From Egibacteraceae bacterium (GTDB lineage Bacteria > Actinomycetota > Nitriliruptoria > Euzebyales > Egibacteraceae): a DNA stretch of 64,000 nt. Position 1 is the stretch's first letter; each line of letters begins with the position of its first letter. This document shows, in pieces, positions 28,134-36,586 of this stretch. Where the stretch lies: NCBI GenBank assembly GCA_030447925.1, contig JAUJNX010000007.1, positions 124,001 through 188,000 on the forward strand. Reading direction: 5' to 3'. The notes under the pieces are model-generated. The model was given only the letters and a program-made list of their open reading frames with translations, was not told the DNA's origin and made no database searches. The translations under genes and the position numbers were made by a program.

Positions 28134-29260
28134 GGATCGTCCAGGCCGCCAACTTCGTCGCCCCGCACTCGGGCGGGATCAAGACCGTCCTGGAGGCGCT
28201 CGGGCGGGGCTACACCGCGTGCGGCCACGAGCGCACCCTGGTGATCCCCGGCGAGCGCGACAGCGACTACCGGACCGCCGCGGGCCGGACGATCACGATC
28301 CGGTCCCCGCGCCTGGCCGGCTTCGGCGGGTACCGCGTGATCGTGGACCGCCCCCGCGCCGAGCGCGTGATCGCCGGGCTGCGGCCCGACGCGCTGGAGG
28401 TGTCCGACCGCTTCACCCTGGCGCACCTCGGCACCTGGGCGCGCGCCCGGGGCATCCCCTCGACCATGGTGTCCCACGAGCGGCTCGACGCGATCATCGC
28501 CGTGCGCGCCGGCTCCTGGCCGGCGCTGCGCCGGGCGGGGGACCGCTGGAACCGCCGGCTCGCCTCGACCTTCGACACGGTCGTGTGCACCACCGCGTGG
28601 GCCGCGCAGGAGTTCGACCGCATCGGCGCGACCAACGTCCGGCGCGTGCCGCTGGGTGTGGACCTGCGCACCTTCAGCCCGGACCGGCGCGACGAGGAGG
28701 TCCGCGAGCGCTTCGCCCCCGGCGGCGCGACGCTGCTGGTCAGCGTCGGGCGCCTGTCGACCGAGAAGCGCCCGCTGCTGGCCATCGAGGCCTTCCGCCA
28801 GCTCTCGCGGCGCACCGGCGGCTCCGGCGCGGTGCTCGTGGTCGCCGGGGAGGGCCCCCTGCGCCCCGCGCTCGAGCAGGCGGCGGCCGGGCTGAACGTC
28901 ACCTTCCTGGGCCACGTCAAGGAGCGCGCCGCCCTGGCGGCGCTGTACGCCAGCGCCGACGTCGCGCTGTCGCTGGGGCCGGTCGAGACCTTCGGGCTGG
29001 CCGCCCTGGAGGCGCTGGCCAGCGGCACGCCGGTGGTCGCCGCCCGGACCGGCGCCGTCGCCGAGCTGCTCGGGCCGGGCGCCGGCGTGGCGACGTTCTC
29101 CCACCCCTCGGCGGTCGCGTCGGGTGTTCGCGCGGTCCTGTCCTGGTCGCCCCCGGCCCGGCGCGCGGCGGCGCGGCGGCGGGCGGAGGAGTTCCCCTGG
29201 TCGGCGACCATCGAGCGCATGCTCGCCGTCCACGGCGCGGGCGTCGGGGTGGACGCATGA
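28130..29260 (+). CDS. GT4 family glycosyltransferase
   Basis: 376 residues from the GTG at 28130, overlapping the upstream stop. It begins VRIVQAANFVAPHSGGIKTV and carries the GT-B donor motifs VSVGRLSTEKRPLLAIEAF and GPVETFGLAALEALASGTPV (E-x7-E). STMVSHERLDAII and VPLGVDLRTFSPDRRDEEV are usual for actinobacterial GT4 enzymes that pair with MgtA. Acceptor and sugar are unknown. Its TGA overlaps an ATG that starts the first unit of the 29-bp mini-ORF array. Confidence 0.85.
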   Translation: MRIVQAANFVAPHSGGIKTVLEALGRGYTACGHERTLVIPGERDSDYRTAAGRTITIRSPRLAGFGGYRVIVDRPRAERVIAGLRPDALEVSDRFTLAHLGTWARARGIPSTMVSHERLDAIIAVRAGSWPALRRAGDRWNRRLASTFDTVVCTTAWAAQEFDRIGATNVRRVPLGVDLRTFSPDRRDEEVRERFAPGGATLLVSVGRLSTEKRPLLAIEAFRQLSRRTGGSGAVLVVAGEGPLRPALEQAAAGLNVTFLGHVKERAALAALYASADVALSLGPVETFGLAALEALASGTPVVAARTGAVAELLGPGAGVATFSHPSAVASGVRAVLSWSPPARRAAARRRAEEFPWSATIERMLAVHGAGVGVDA

Positions 29261-29404
29261 GCCGCCCGGCGTCTGAGGTGCGGGCGTGAGCCGCCCGGCG
29301 TCTGAGGTGCGGGCGTGAGCCGCCCGCGTCTGAGGTGCGGGCGTGAGCCGCCCGGCGCGTGAGGTGCAGGCGTGAGCCGCCCGGCGTCTGAGGTGCGGGC
29401 GTGA
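29257..29404 (+). repeat. Five-copy 29-bp tandem repeat encoding a chain of coupled mini-ORFs
   Basis: Units start at 29258, 29287, 29316, 29344 and 29373 (29, 29, 28, 29 and 29 bases), each beginning TGAGCCGCCCGGCGTCTGAG. Read from ATG/GTG each complete unit encodes MSRPASEVRA and stops in a TGA that overlaps the next GTG. GAGGTG near the end of each unit lies about 5 bases before that GTG and resembles a Shine-Dalgarno site. The chain links the glycosyltransferase stop (29260) to the GNAT start (29401). Unit 3 lacks one G, so its mini-ORF runs to 29362. Confidence 0.85.
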
Positions 29405-30099
29405 GGCGGCGGATGGCGGCCCCGTCCGTGGTGCGCGGGCTGCGCCCCGGCGACGACGCCGCCATCCGGCAGCTGTTCCGCGACACCCTGGCGCTGGGGC
29501 GGCCGCTGCCGTTCGACCTGCCCGACATGGACGCCTACGAGCGGCTGTCCCTGGACTGGTTCCTGGGGCCCGGCCGCGGCGCGGCCGCGGTGCTGGAGGC
29601 CGAGGACCGCGTGATCGGCTACACCCTCGTCGCGCTGGACCACGACGCCTACCGGCGCTGGGCGGTGCCGCAGGCCGTCGCCTGGGGGGCGCGCGCCGCC
29701 GCGCTGCTCGCGCTGGGCCAGGGGTCGCCGCGGGCGCGGCGCTTCACCTGGCTGCGGCTGGTCGACGGGGTCGTGAACTGGCGCCATGCCCCGCCGCCGC
29801 CGCAGCCCGCGCTCATGCACTTCAACGTCGCCCGCGACGCCCGCGCCCTGGACGGCGGGGTGCGGCTGGCCGCCCACGTGAACGACGTCTGCCGCGCGGC
29901 GGGCGTCCGCGGGTGGTACGGCGAGGTCAACGCCCGCGTCGGCCGCCGGGCCGCCGCGTTCGAGCAGTTCGGCGGGCGCATCGTCGCCCGGGTCCCCAAC
30001 CGCACGATGACCTGGCTGGCGGGGCGGCCGATCGAGCGCCTGACCGTGATGCGCGAGGTCGACTGGCCCCTGCGCGGCACCGCCCCGCCGGTGGGCTGA
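29401..30099 (+). CDS. GNAT-like N-acetyltransferase
   Basis: 232 residues from the GTG at 29401, which is the last start of the repeat chain. VRGLRPGDDAAIRQLFRDTL is the usual GNAT opening; the central VNWRHAPPPPQPALMHFNVA and ARDARALDGGVRLAAHVNDV and the later WYGEVNARVGRRAAAFEQFG fit the fold's acetyl-CoA-binding half. Coupling to two glycosyltransferases suggests acylation of a glycolipid or sugar product, but this is inference. Confidence 0.65.
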   Translation: MRRRMAAPSVVRGLRPGDDAAIRQLFRDTLALGRPLPFDLPDMDAYERLSLDWFLGPGRGAAAVLEAEDRVIGYTLVALDHDAYRRWAVPQAVAWGARAAALLALGQGSPRARRFTWLRLVDGVVNWRHAPPPPQPALMHFNVARDARALDGGVRLAAHVNDVCRAAGVRGWYGEVNARVGRRAAAFEQFGGRIVARVPNRTMTWLAGRPIERLTVMREVDWPLRGTAPPVG

Positions 30100-30780
30100 C
30101 TACCCGGCCACGAAGGCCTGCACCTGCAGGAAGACGCTGGGGCTGTCGTGCAGCCAGCTGTGCAGGAAGCACGGCGTCATCGTGTTCGTCGCGCCGTCCA
30201 GCATCGTGCTCTCGTCGGGGTCGAGAACCTCATCGCAGGGTGACCACCAGGTGCCGTAGCGCACCTGGTCGCTGGACGGGGTCTCGTCGTCGGCGTTCAG
30301 GGCGGTCAGGAAGGGCGACCCCGGCCGCATCTCCTGGCAGGGGACGTCGTGGCAGAGGTACGCCAGGTTCGTGCCGTGGTTCGGCCCGGCCAGCGACACC
30401 CACTCGTCGACCACGGCGGCGCCGCCGAGGTTCTTCAGGAACCAGCGGCTCGACAGGCCGCCCATCGAGTGGGTGACGATGTCGATGCGGTCCCAGCCCG
30501 TGGCCAGGCGGATCTCCTCGACCTTCACGCGGATCGCCTCGGCGGTGACGGCGTTGGACTGGTTCGAGTCGTACTCCCAGTTCACGACGGAGGCCGGGTC
30601 GTAGCCGGCGTCCAGGAAGCGGTCGGCCATGCGGTCGAAGGTGCCCAGGTCGCCCTGGTACCCGTGGACGAACAGGATCGGCTGGGTCGCGGTGACGGTC
30701 TGGGCGGCGGCGGGGGCGGCGGGCAGGACCAGCCCGCCCGTGACGGCCAGGGCGAGCAGCAGTCGGCGGATGCGCACCAT
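30100..30780 (-). CDS. Secreted lipase/esterase, class 2 type
   Basis: 226 residues: signal peptide (to AAAQT), then an alpha/beta hydrolase with oxyanion segment ILFVHGYQGDLGTFDRMADR, nucleophile THSMGGLSSRWFLK, likely acid in CDEVLDPDEST and histidine in CFLHSWLHDS. It resembles B. subtilis LipA-type small lipases, extended by cysteines (CHDVPC, CDE, CF) that probably form disulphides outside the cell. A TACC-N4-GGTA operator lies 42 bases upstream, tying it to the lipid-degradation genes around it. Confidence 0.85.
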   Translation of the reverse strand: MVRIRRLLLALAVTGGLVLPAAPAAAQTVTATQPILFVHGYQGDLGTFDRMADRFLDAGYDPASVVNWEYDSNQSNAVTAEAIRVKVEEIRLATGWDRIDIVTHSMGGLSSRWFLKNLGGAAVVDEWVSLAGPNHGTNLAYLCHDVPCQEMRPGSPFLTALNADDETPSSDQVRYGTWWSPCDEVLDPDESTMLDGATNTMTPCFLHSWLHDSPSVFLQVQAFVAG

Positions 30781-30821
30781 CGGCTCCTTCTTGCGCTTGC
30801 GCGGGGACCGGGCAGCCTGGA

Positions 30822-30839
30822 AGGTACCGGGTGGTAACC
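30822..30839. promoter_or_regulatory. Operator-like palindrome TACC-GGGT-GGTA
   Basis: TACC-GGGT-GGTAA, 42 bases before the lipase ATG at 30780. The core matches the perfect sites at 26.1 and 35.7 kb. Confidence 0.6.
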
Positions 30840-30882
30840 ACCCAATGGCGACCTGTGGGCGATTTGCGCCCGCGAACGCGGG

Positions 30883-31656
30883 TCAGCGGCCTTCCCAGCG
30901 CGGGGCGCGGCGCTCGTCCAGGGCGCGCACGCCCTCGCGGAAGTCCTCGCTGGCGTAGGCGGCGACGACCAGGTCGTCGCCGTCGCGGCGGCCCTCGACC
31001 GACGCCCGCCGGACCGCCTCCTTCGCCACGGCCATCGCGACCGGGGCCTGGGCCGCGAGCTGCTCGGCGAGCTGGTTCACGCGCAGCTCGAGGCGGCCCG
31101 CGGGGACGACCTCGGTGGCCAGTCCCAGGGACAGGGCCTCGTCGGCGGCGACCAGGCGGCCGGTGAGCAGCAGCTCGCGGGCGCGCCCCGCCCCGACCAG
31201 GGCGACGAGCCGCGCCACGGTGGGCAGCGCAGGGGCGTTGCCCAGCGTGCGCACCGCCGGCATGCCGAAGCGCGCGGCGGTGGTGCAGATGCGCAGGTCG
31301 CAGGCGATGGCCAGCGCCAGCCCGGCGCCGACGGCGAAGCCGTCGACCGCCGCGACCACCGGCTGGGGGAGGCGCTCCAGCGCGGCGAGGACGGCCTCCA
31401 GGCGCTGCTCGTGGCCCAGCCCGTCATCGCCCGCGGCGACGCGCCGGTAGGCGGCGACGTCGGCGCCCGCGGCGAAGGCGCGGCCGCCCTCGCCGCGCAC
31501 GACCACCACGCGGACGGCCGGGTCGTCCGCGGCGGCCGCGGCGTGGCGCCCCAGGGCCGCGACCATGCGGTCGTTCAGCGCGTTGCGCGCCGCCGGTCGC
31601 GCCAGCGTGATCCGCAGCACCCGCCCGACGCGCTCCGCCCGCACCTCGTCCGCCAT
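30883..31656 (-). CDS. Enoyl-CoA hydratase/isomerase family protein
   Basis: 257 residues from the ATG at 31656 (GGAGGAGGGGG upstream). Crotonase motifs: RNALNDRMVAALGRH, FAAGADVAAY (oxyanion hole) and VDGFAVGAGLALAIACDLRI (second oxyanion region). The catalytic-Glu region GMPAVRTLGNAPALPTVARL lacks the usual ExxLG..PG pattern, so the reaction may differ from simple hydration. It follows the CoA-transferase gene closely (stop at 31686), probably in one operon, suggesting the pair handle a particular acyl-CoA. Confidence 0.85.
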   Translation of the reverse strand: MADEVRAERVGRVLRITLARPAARNALNDRMVAALGRHAAAAADDPAVRVVVVRGEGGRAFAAGADVAAYRRVAAGDDGLGHEQRLEAVLAALERLPQPVVAAVDGFAVGAGLALAIACDLRICTTAARFGMPAVRTLGNAPALPTVARLVALVGAGRARELLLTGRLVAADEALSLGLATEVVPAGRLELRVNQLAEQLAAQAPVAMAVAKEAVRRASVEGRRDGDDLVVAAYASEDFREGVRALDERRAPRWEGR

Positions 31657-31685
31657 CCGGTCCCCCTCCTCCAGCCGCCCCCCGG

Positions 31686-32957
31686 TCAGCCCGCCAGCCC
31701 GCGGGTGCGCAGGGCGTCGATCTGGGACTCGGCCAGGCCGAGCTCGCGCAGGACCGCGCCCGTGTGCTCGCCGAGCAGGGGGGCGGGGCGGCGCACGGCC
31801 CCGGGGGTGCCGGCCAGCCGCACCGGCACGCCCAGCACGGGCACGCGCCCGTCCTTCGGGTGCTCCACGGTGGTGACCAGGCCGCGGGCGACGGTCTGGG
31901 GGTCCGCGACCGCACCGGCGTGGTCCTGCACCGGGCCGGCGGGGACGCCGGCCGCCAGCAGCAGGTCGACCCACAGCGCGGTCGGCCCGCCCGACAGCGC
32001 CGCCTCCAGCTCCGCCACGAGCTCCGCGCGGTGGGCCATGCGGCCGCGGTTCTGCGCGAAGCGCGGGTCGTCGATCAGCCGGTCCACGCCCAGCGCCCGG
32101 CACAGCCGGCGCCAGCGCCAGTCGTCGTCGGCGACGGCGGTCAGCCAGCCGTCGGCGGTGCGCAGCGCCTGGTACGGCGCGGTCAGCCGGTTGGCGGTGC
32201 CGCGCGGGCCCGGCGCGCGCCCCGTGGTCCACAGCTCCGCCAGGTCCCACAGCGACAGCGCGACGGCGGCGTCGAACTGGGCGGCGTCCAGCACGCGAGC
32301 CGCGAACGTCAGCCCGACGGCGGCGGCGTCGACCAGCTGGCCGCGCCCCGTGCGCCCGCGCGCGACGATCGCGGCCAGCACGCCGAGGGCCGCGAGCAGC
32401 CCGGCGCCGAGGTCGGCGACCGGCACGCCGGCGCGCACGGGCCCGCCGCCCGGCTCGCCGGTGACGGTCAGGATCCCCGCCATCCCCTGGGCGACGAGGT
32501 CCGCGCCCGGGCGCCCCGCGTACGGCCCGGTGCGCCCGAACCCGGTGACGCTGGCGTAGACCAGCCCCGGGTTGCGGCCTGCGAGGGCCTCGTAGCCGAT
32601 GCCCAGCCGGTCCGCGGCCCCCGGGGGCGCGCTGTCGACGACCACGTCGGCGGTGGCGACGAGCCGCTGGAACAGCTCGCGGCCCTCCGTCGCGGTCAGG
32701 TCCAGCGCCACGCTGCGCTTGTTGCGGTTGACCGCCAGGAACGCGGCGCCGTCCGCGCCGGTGCGGTGGAACCCGGGCGCCCAGCGGGCCGGGTCGCCGT
32801 CGCGCGGGGGCTCGACCTTGATGACGTCGGCGCCCAGGTCGGCCAGCAGCATCGCGCAGAACGGCCCGCCCATCACGTGGCCCAGCTCCAGCACCCGCAG
32901 TGGCGCGAGCGCCCCCTCGCCCCCCACGTCCCCCCCGCCCCGCCCGCTGTCCCCCAT
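31686..32957 (-). CDS. Family III CoA-transferase (CaiB/BaiF)
   Basis: 423 residues; start ATG 32957 has GCGAGG 9 bases upstream. Typical features: LRVLELGHVMGGPFCAMLLA, LGADVIKVEPPRDGDPAR, FLAVNRNKRSVALDL, and the catalytic aspartate in GRPGADLVAQGMAG. Such enzymes move CoA between a donor and a carboxylic acid by a mixed-anhydride mechanism, as in carnitine, bile-acid or methyl-branched-acid degradation. It is translated with the crotonase directly downstream. The substrate is unknown. Confidence 0.9.
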   Translation of the reverse strand: MGDSGRGGGDVGGEGALAPLRVLELGHVMGGPFCAMLLADLGADVIKVEPPRDGDPARWAPGFHRTGADGAAFLAVNRNKRSVALDLTATEGRELFQRLVATADVVVDSAPPGAADRLGIGYEALAGRNPGLVYASVTGFGRTGPYAGRPGADLVAQGMAGILTVTGEPGGGPVRAGVPVADLGAGLLAALGVLAAIVARGRTGRGQLVDAAAVGLTFAARVLDAAQFDAAVALSLWDLAELWTTGRAPGPRGTANRLTAPYQALRTADGWLTAVADDDWRWRRLCRALGVDRLIDDPRFAQNRGRMAHRAELVAELEAALSGGPTALWVDLLLAAGVPAGPVQDHAGAVADPQTVARGLVTTVEHPKDGRVPVLGVPVRLAGTPGAVRRPAPLLGEHTGAVLRELGLAESQIDALRTRGLAG

Positions 32958-33088
32958 TCCGGACATCCTCGCGGACGTGGCGGTCGTTCGTCCACAGTTG
33001 TTGCATGGCGAACGCGAAGGCCGCGCCCGCCTGCGAGCGCGTCTCCGCCGCTCCCCAAAGGTGGCGCGCCGACGGCGCGCCGTGGTTC

Positions 33089-33602
33089 CTACGGCTGGGC
33101 GGTGACGAACAGGCCGAGCACGTGGGCGAAGGTCGGGGTGAACACGGCGGGCTCGGTCGCCAGGCGGTGCTGGACGTCGCCGATGGTGTGCCACTCGAGG
33201 CCGGCGACGTGGGCTGCGTCCATGATCCTGGGCTGGGCGCCGGCCAGCGGGGTCCAGAACACGTGCACGAACTTGGTGACGCCCTGGTCGGGGACCGCGA
33301 CCTTGCCGACATCGGCGAGGGGGCTGTGCAGGTCGACCTCCTCGGCCAGCCGCCGGCGCGCACCGGCCTCGTAGGTCTCCCCGGCGTGCAGGAAGCCCGC
33401 GGCCGAGGACCCGAGCAACCCCGGGTGCCCGGTGGGCGGGCCCGGTGCGCTGCAGCATCAGCAGCCCGTCGTCGAGGACGAGCGCGTGGGCCGTGCGGAA
33501 GTTGACCGCCTCCGCGAAGACCTCGCCCCGGCGCACCGTGCCCACCGGCCGGTCGTGGTCGTCGACGCGGTCGACCAGGTCGTTCAGGGCAGGCGCGGGC
33601 AC
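33089..33602 (-). CDS. Nudix hydrolase, IDI/YfcD-like (one frameshift)
   Basis: The start GTG 33602 follows GGAGG and gives DLVDRVDDHDRPVGTVRRGE, the opening of YfcD/IPP-isomerase-like Nudix proteins. A small gap at about 33,425 then moves to the frame with the Nudix box, AAGFLHAGETYEAGARRRLA followed by EEV. The joined protein has about 172 residues and ends at 33089. The box residues GETYEAGARRRLAEEV are intact apart from the usual variation, so metal-dependent pyrophosphate cleavage is expected. The shift equals a two-base loss. Confidence 0.7.
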
Positions 33603-33616
33603 AGGGCCTCCGAGGA

Positions 33617-34119
33617 TCAGGTGGGCCAGGTGACGGGGATGCGGTAGCTCAGCAGGTAGCGGTCGGCGGCGATGACGATGTCGGTGGCCTGGACCGGCCT
33701 GAGCGTTGTCCACATGGTCCGCTGGACGGTCATCACCGGCACGCCGGGGCGGATCGCCAGGCCGGTGACCTCGTCGGGCAGCGGGGCGCGGGCGGTGACG
33801 TCCTCCACGACCTCGACCACCCGGTGCCCGATGCTGTCGAAGCGGGTCATGGTGTTGCCCGCGAAAGGGCCCTCCTCGGGGTCCTCGATCGGGCTGCCGT
33901 GGACCAGCGCGGCCGGTTCGTAGGACGTCGAGAGCTGCGTGGGCTCGCCGTCGGCGAAGAACAGGTAGCGCGCCACCACGACCTCGTGGCGAAGTCCGCC
34001 GTCAGGGCGGATTCCGACGGCAGGCGATCCCCGGGCTGCAGGGTGCCGTCTAGGATGCGCGGGCGCAGTGCATCAGCCATCTGCAGGTACGCCGCCCGGC
34101 CCGTCGAGTAGCCCACCAC
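33617..34119 (-). pseudogene. GntR/HutC-type regulator with an internal deletion
   Basis: The N-terminal part from a GTG near 34119 gives YLQMADALRPRILDGTLQPG then DRLPSESALTADF, the first helices of a GntR winged-helix domain. It is followed almost at once, in another frame, by VVVARYLFFADGEPTQLSTS, the middle of a UTRA ligand domain, which then runs intact to 33617 (EVTGLAIRPGVPVMTVQRTM). The recognition helix, wing, linker and first half of UTRA, roughly 90-100 residues, are missing. As written it cannot bind DNA normally. This is either a real deletion or a collapsed assembly. Confidence 0.65.
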
Positions 34120-34511
34120 CGCCAGCCCTTCCACGCGCACCCAGCGTACGAAGTACTTCCACTCGCCTTCGACAGGGACGCGATCACGAAGCAGGCAGGC
34201 GACACCGGATTGACGCGCTGGGTGCTGGTCACCGAGGAGGTGGGCAGCGTGACGGTGTGCCTGCTGGTCAAGGCCGACAGTGCCGAGGAGGCGGCCCACG
34301 TCGCCATGCGCGTCGTCGAGGCCGCCCATCGGGAGGCCGGCCACGGGCTGCTCGGCCGGCGGGCTATCGCGCAGCGCCATCCCGCATTGCCACCGGCGCG
34401 CGGAGTAGCCGCAGGAGCGGTGGCGGCGCGTGCGCAGGGGGGTCAGGTCGCCGGGGTCACCGTCCCTTCTATGATCCCGCGGCCGGGAGCCCGCCAGCGT
34501 CAGGAGCCGTC
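34120..34511. other. Intergenic region with one doubtful small ORF
   Basis: On the plus strand a TTG-started frame from 34210 encodes TRWVLVTEEVGSVTVCLLVK and continues plausibly to about 34380 before turning low-complexity and overlapping the hydratase gene. It could be a small unknown protein whose end is lost to a frameshift. TATGAT at 34470-34475 is a candidate -10 box for the downstream hydratase, without a clear -35. Confidence 0.3.
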
Positions 34512-35291
34512 GTGGGGGAGTTCGTCAGCGTCGAGACCGATGACCACGGGGTCGCCACCGTGCGCATCGACCGGGCGCCGGTGAACGCCCTGTCGCCCCA
34601 GGTGTTCGAGGAGCTGCACACCGCCGCGCGGGCCTGCGCCGACGACACCCGCATCGGGGCGGTCGTGGTCTGGGGCGGGCCCAAGGTGTTCGCCGCGGGC
34701 GCGGACATCAAGGCGATGCGCGACGCCACGTTCCAGGAGTTCTACGCCCAGGGCGGCGGCCTGCAGGAGTCCGTCGCCGCGCTGGCGCGCCTGCCCAAGC
34801 CGGTCATCGCCGCGATCAACGGCTACGCGCTGGGCGGGGGCATGGAGGTGACCCTGGCGGCGGACTTCCGCTACGCGGCGGAGGACGCGCGCATGGGCCA
34901 GCCGGAGATCCTGCTCGGCCTGATCCCCGGCGCCGGCGGGACCCAGCGCCTCCCGCGGCTGGTGGGTCCCGCCAGGGCCAAGGAGCTGGTGTTCGGCGGC
35001 GGCCAGGTGACCGCGCAGGAGGCCCTGGCGATGGGGCTGGTCGACCGGGTCTTCCCCGCCGACGAGGTCTACGAGCGCGCCGTCGAGGCCGCGCGGCGCT
35101 ACGCGGCCGGCCCCTACGCGCTGCGGATGGCCAAGCAGGCGATCGACGAGGGCCTGGAGATGGACCTCGACAGCGCCCTGCGCCTGGAGTCCACCCTGTT
35201 CGCCGCGACCTTCGCGACCGAGGACCGCAGGATCGGCTTCGACAGCTTCCTGGCCGACGGCCCCGGCAAGGCCACCTTCCGCAGGAATTAG
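34512..35291 (+). CDS. Enoyl-CoA hydratase
   Basis: 259 residues from the GTG at 34512 with CAGGAG 6 bases upstream. Both catalytic glutamates of true hydratases are present, in GGGMEVTLAADFRYA and QPEILLGLIPGAGGTQRLPR, and the oxyanion-hole motif is FAAGADIKAM. It hydrates trans-2-enoyl-CoA in beta-oxidation. The next genes on the strand (zinc ribbon, etfBA) continue the same pathway theme. Confidence 0.92.
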   Translation: MGEFVSVETDDHGVATVRIDRAPVNALSPQVFEELHTAARACADDTRIGAVVVWGGPKVFAAGADIKAMRDATFQEFYAQGGGLQESVAALARLPKPVIAAINGYALGGGMEVTLAADFRYAAEDARMGQPEILLGLIPGAGGTQRLPRLVGPARAKELVFGGGQVTAQEALAMGLVDRVFPADEVYERAVEAARRYAAGPYALRMAKQAIDEGLEMDLDSALRLESTLFAATFATEDRRIGFDSFLADGPGKATFRRN

Positions 35292-35333
35292 CACTCGAGG
35301 GACGTCCTCCTCTTGTGCCGGCGGGTCCCGGTC

Positions 35334-35351
35334 GACTACCGTTCGGTACCC
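35334..35351. promoter_or_regulatory. Operator-like palindrome TACC-GTTC-GGTA
   Basis: TACCG-TT-CGGTA lies 75 bases before the zinc-ribbon gene at 35426 and just after the hydratase stop. It shares the core of the other four sites. Confidence 0.55.
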
Positions 35352-35425
35352 GCGGCCCAGCCCCTCGTCGCGACACCACCGCTCCCAGCCCCTGAGCACG
35401 CACACCACGACGCAGGGGATCTGCC

Positions 35426-35638
35426 ATGAGCGACATCTGGGGCTTCTGCCCTCGCTGCGACCGCTGGTTCGCATGCGACGGCTGGCACGACCGCAGCCGG
35501 CCCGAGCCCGCCTGCCCCACCTGCTCCGCCCCGCCCACGGCCATCGAGAACCGGACGCGCCCGGCCGGCGGCAGCCACGTCCGGCTGCTCCCGCGCCCCG
35601 TCGAGGCGGCGGAGGACGCGGTCGAGCAGAGCGCCTGA
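35426..35638 (+). CDS. Small zinc-ribbon protein of unknown function
   Basis: 70 residues, starting MSDIWGFCPRCDRWFACDGW with two zinc-knuckle pairs (CPRC and CPTC). No family is recognised. The ATG at 35426 has GGGGATCTGCC upstream, a weak ribosome site. It stands between a beta-oxidation gene and etfBA and has its own operator-like palindrome. Zinc-ribbon mini-proteins of this kind often bind nucleic acid or larger partners. Confidence 0.65.
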   Translation: MSDIWGFCPRCDRWFACDGWHDRSRPEPACPTCSAPPTAIENRTRPAGGSHVRLLPRPVEAAEDAVEQSA

Positions 35639-35734
35639 CGGCCCCGCCCCCCGGGGCGGGTGCGGGCGCGGCGCCCGCGGTACCGTGAGCGGCCGGGCGG
35701 CCCCGCCGTGTCCCGGCCGGGTGCCCTGCGCGTC

Positions 35735-35752
35735 GGTTACCGTGCGGTAACC
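35735..35752. promoter_or_regulatory. Perfect operator palindrome GGTTACC-GTGC-GGTAACC
   Basis: Perfect 7-base arms 32 bases before the etfB start. It is the best copy of the TTACC-N4-GGTAA motif in the window. Confidence 0.75.
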
Positions 35753-35783
35753 TGCGTGCGGAGCCGACCAGGGAGGCAACGCG

Positions 35784-36572
35784 GTGAGGATCATCTGCCC
35801 CGTGAAGCGCGTGCCGGACACGGCCGCCAAGAAGGCGGTCGAACCCGACCTGACCCTCGACCGCGACGGGGTCGAGGCGGTGCTCAACGCCAACGACGAG
35901 TGGTCGATCGAGGAGGCGCTGCGCATCAAGGAGCGCACCCCGGGGACCGAGGTCGTCGTCCTGTGCGTGGGGCCGGAGCAGGCGCAGCAGACCATCCGCA
36001 AGGCCCTCTCCTACGGGCTGGACGGCGCCATCCAGGTCAGCGACCCCGGCATCTCGGGCTCCGACGCGTCGGGCATCGCCAGCATCGTCGCCGGCGCCCT
36101 CGCCGACGAGGAGTTCGACCTGGTGATCATGGGCAACCAGTCGTCGGACGCCCGCACCATGCTGCTGCCCGCCATGCTCGCGGAGTACCTGGACCTCCCC
36201 GCGCTGACCTACTGCACGAAGCTGGACATCGACGGCGACACCGTCCGCGCGGAGCGCGAGATGCCCGGCGGCCACCAGGTCGTCGAGGCGAAGCTGCCCG
36301 CGGTCGTCTCGGTCGTCGAGGCCATCAACGAGCCCCGCTACCCGTCGTTCAAGGGGATCATGGCCGCCAAGTCCAAGCCGGTGGTGGTCAAGGACCTCCA
36401 GGACGTCGGCCTGGACGCCGAGATGGTCGGCCTGGAGCACGCCTGGACCCAGGTGCTGGAGGTGACCCCGCGGCCGCCCCGGCAGGCGGGCGACAAGGTC
36501 GAGGACGACGGGTCGGGGACGGTCGGCGCCAAGGCGCTCGCCGACTTCCTCGTGGCCCGCAAGTTCCTGTAG
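35784..36572 (+). CDS. etfB: Electron transfer flavoprotein beta subunit
   Basis: 262 residues from a GTG with GGGAGG upstream; begins VRIICPVKRVPDTAAKKAVE. The ETF-beta/FixA signature is seen in VEAKLPAVVSVVEAINEPRYPSFKG-type sequence (residues about 170-195), which holds the conserved surface loop, and ERTPGTEVVVLCVGPEQAQQ marks the nucleotide fold. With EtfA it accepts electrons from the acyl-CoA dehydrogenases encoded nearby and passes them to the quinone pool. The gene is 14 bases upstream of etfA. Confidence 0.95.
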   Translation: MRIICPVKRVPDTAAKKAVEPDLTLDRDGVEAVLNANDEWSIEEALRIKERTPGTEVVVLCVGPEQAQQTIRKALSYGLDGAIQVSDPGISGSDASGIASIVAGALADEEFDLVIMGNQSSDARTMLLPAMLAEYLDLPALTYCTKLDIDGDTVRAEREMPGGHQVVEAKLPAVVSVVEAINEPRYPSFKGIMAAKSKPVVVKDLQDVGLDAEMVGLEHAWTQVLEVTPRPPRQAGDKVEDDGSGTVGAKALADFLVARKFL

Positions 36573-36586
36573 GGAGGCGCAGACCC

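Noticed and set aside
29257-29404. CRISPR array
   Set aside because: Units are back to back with no unique spacers, and no cas genes are nearby.
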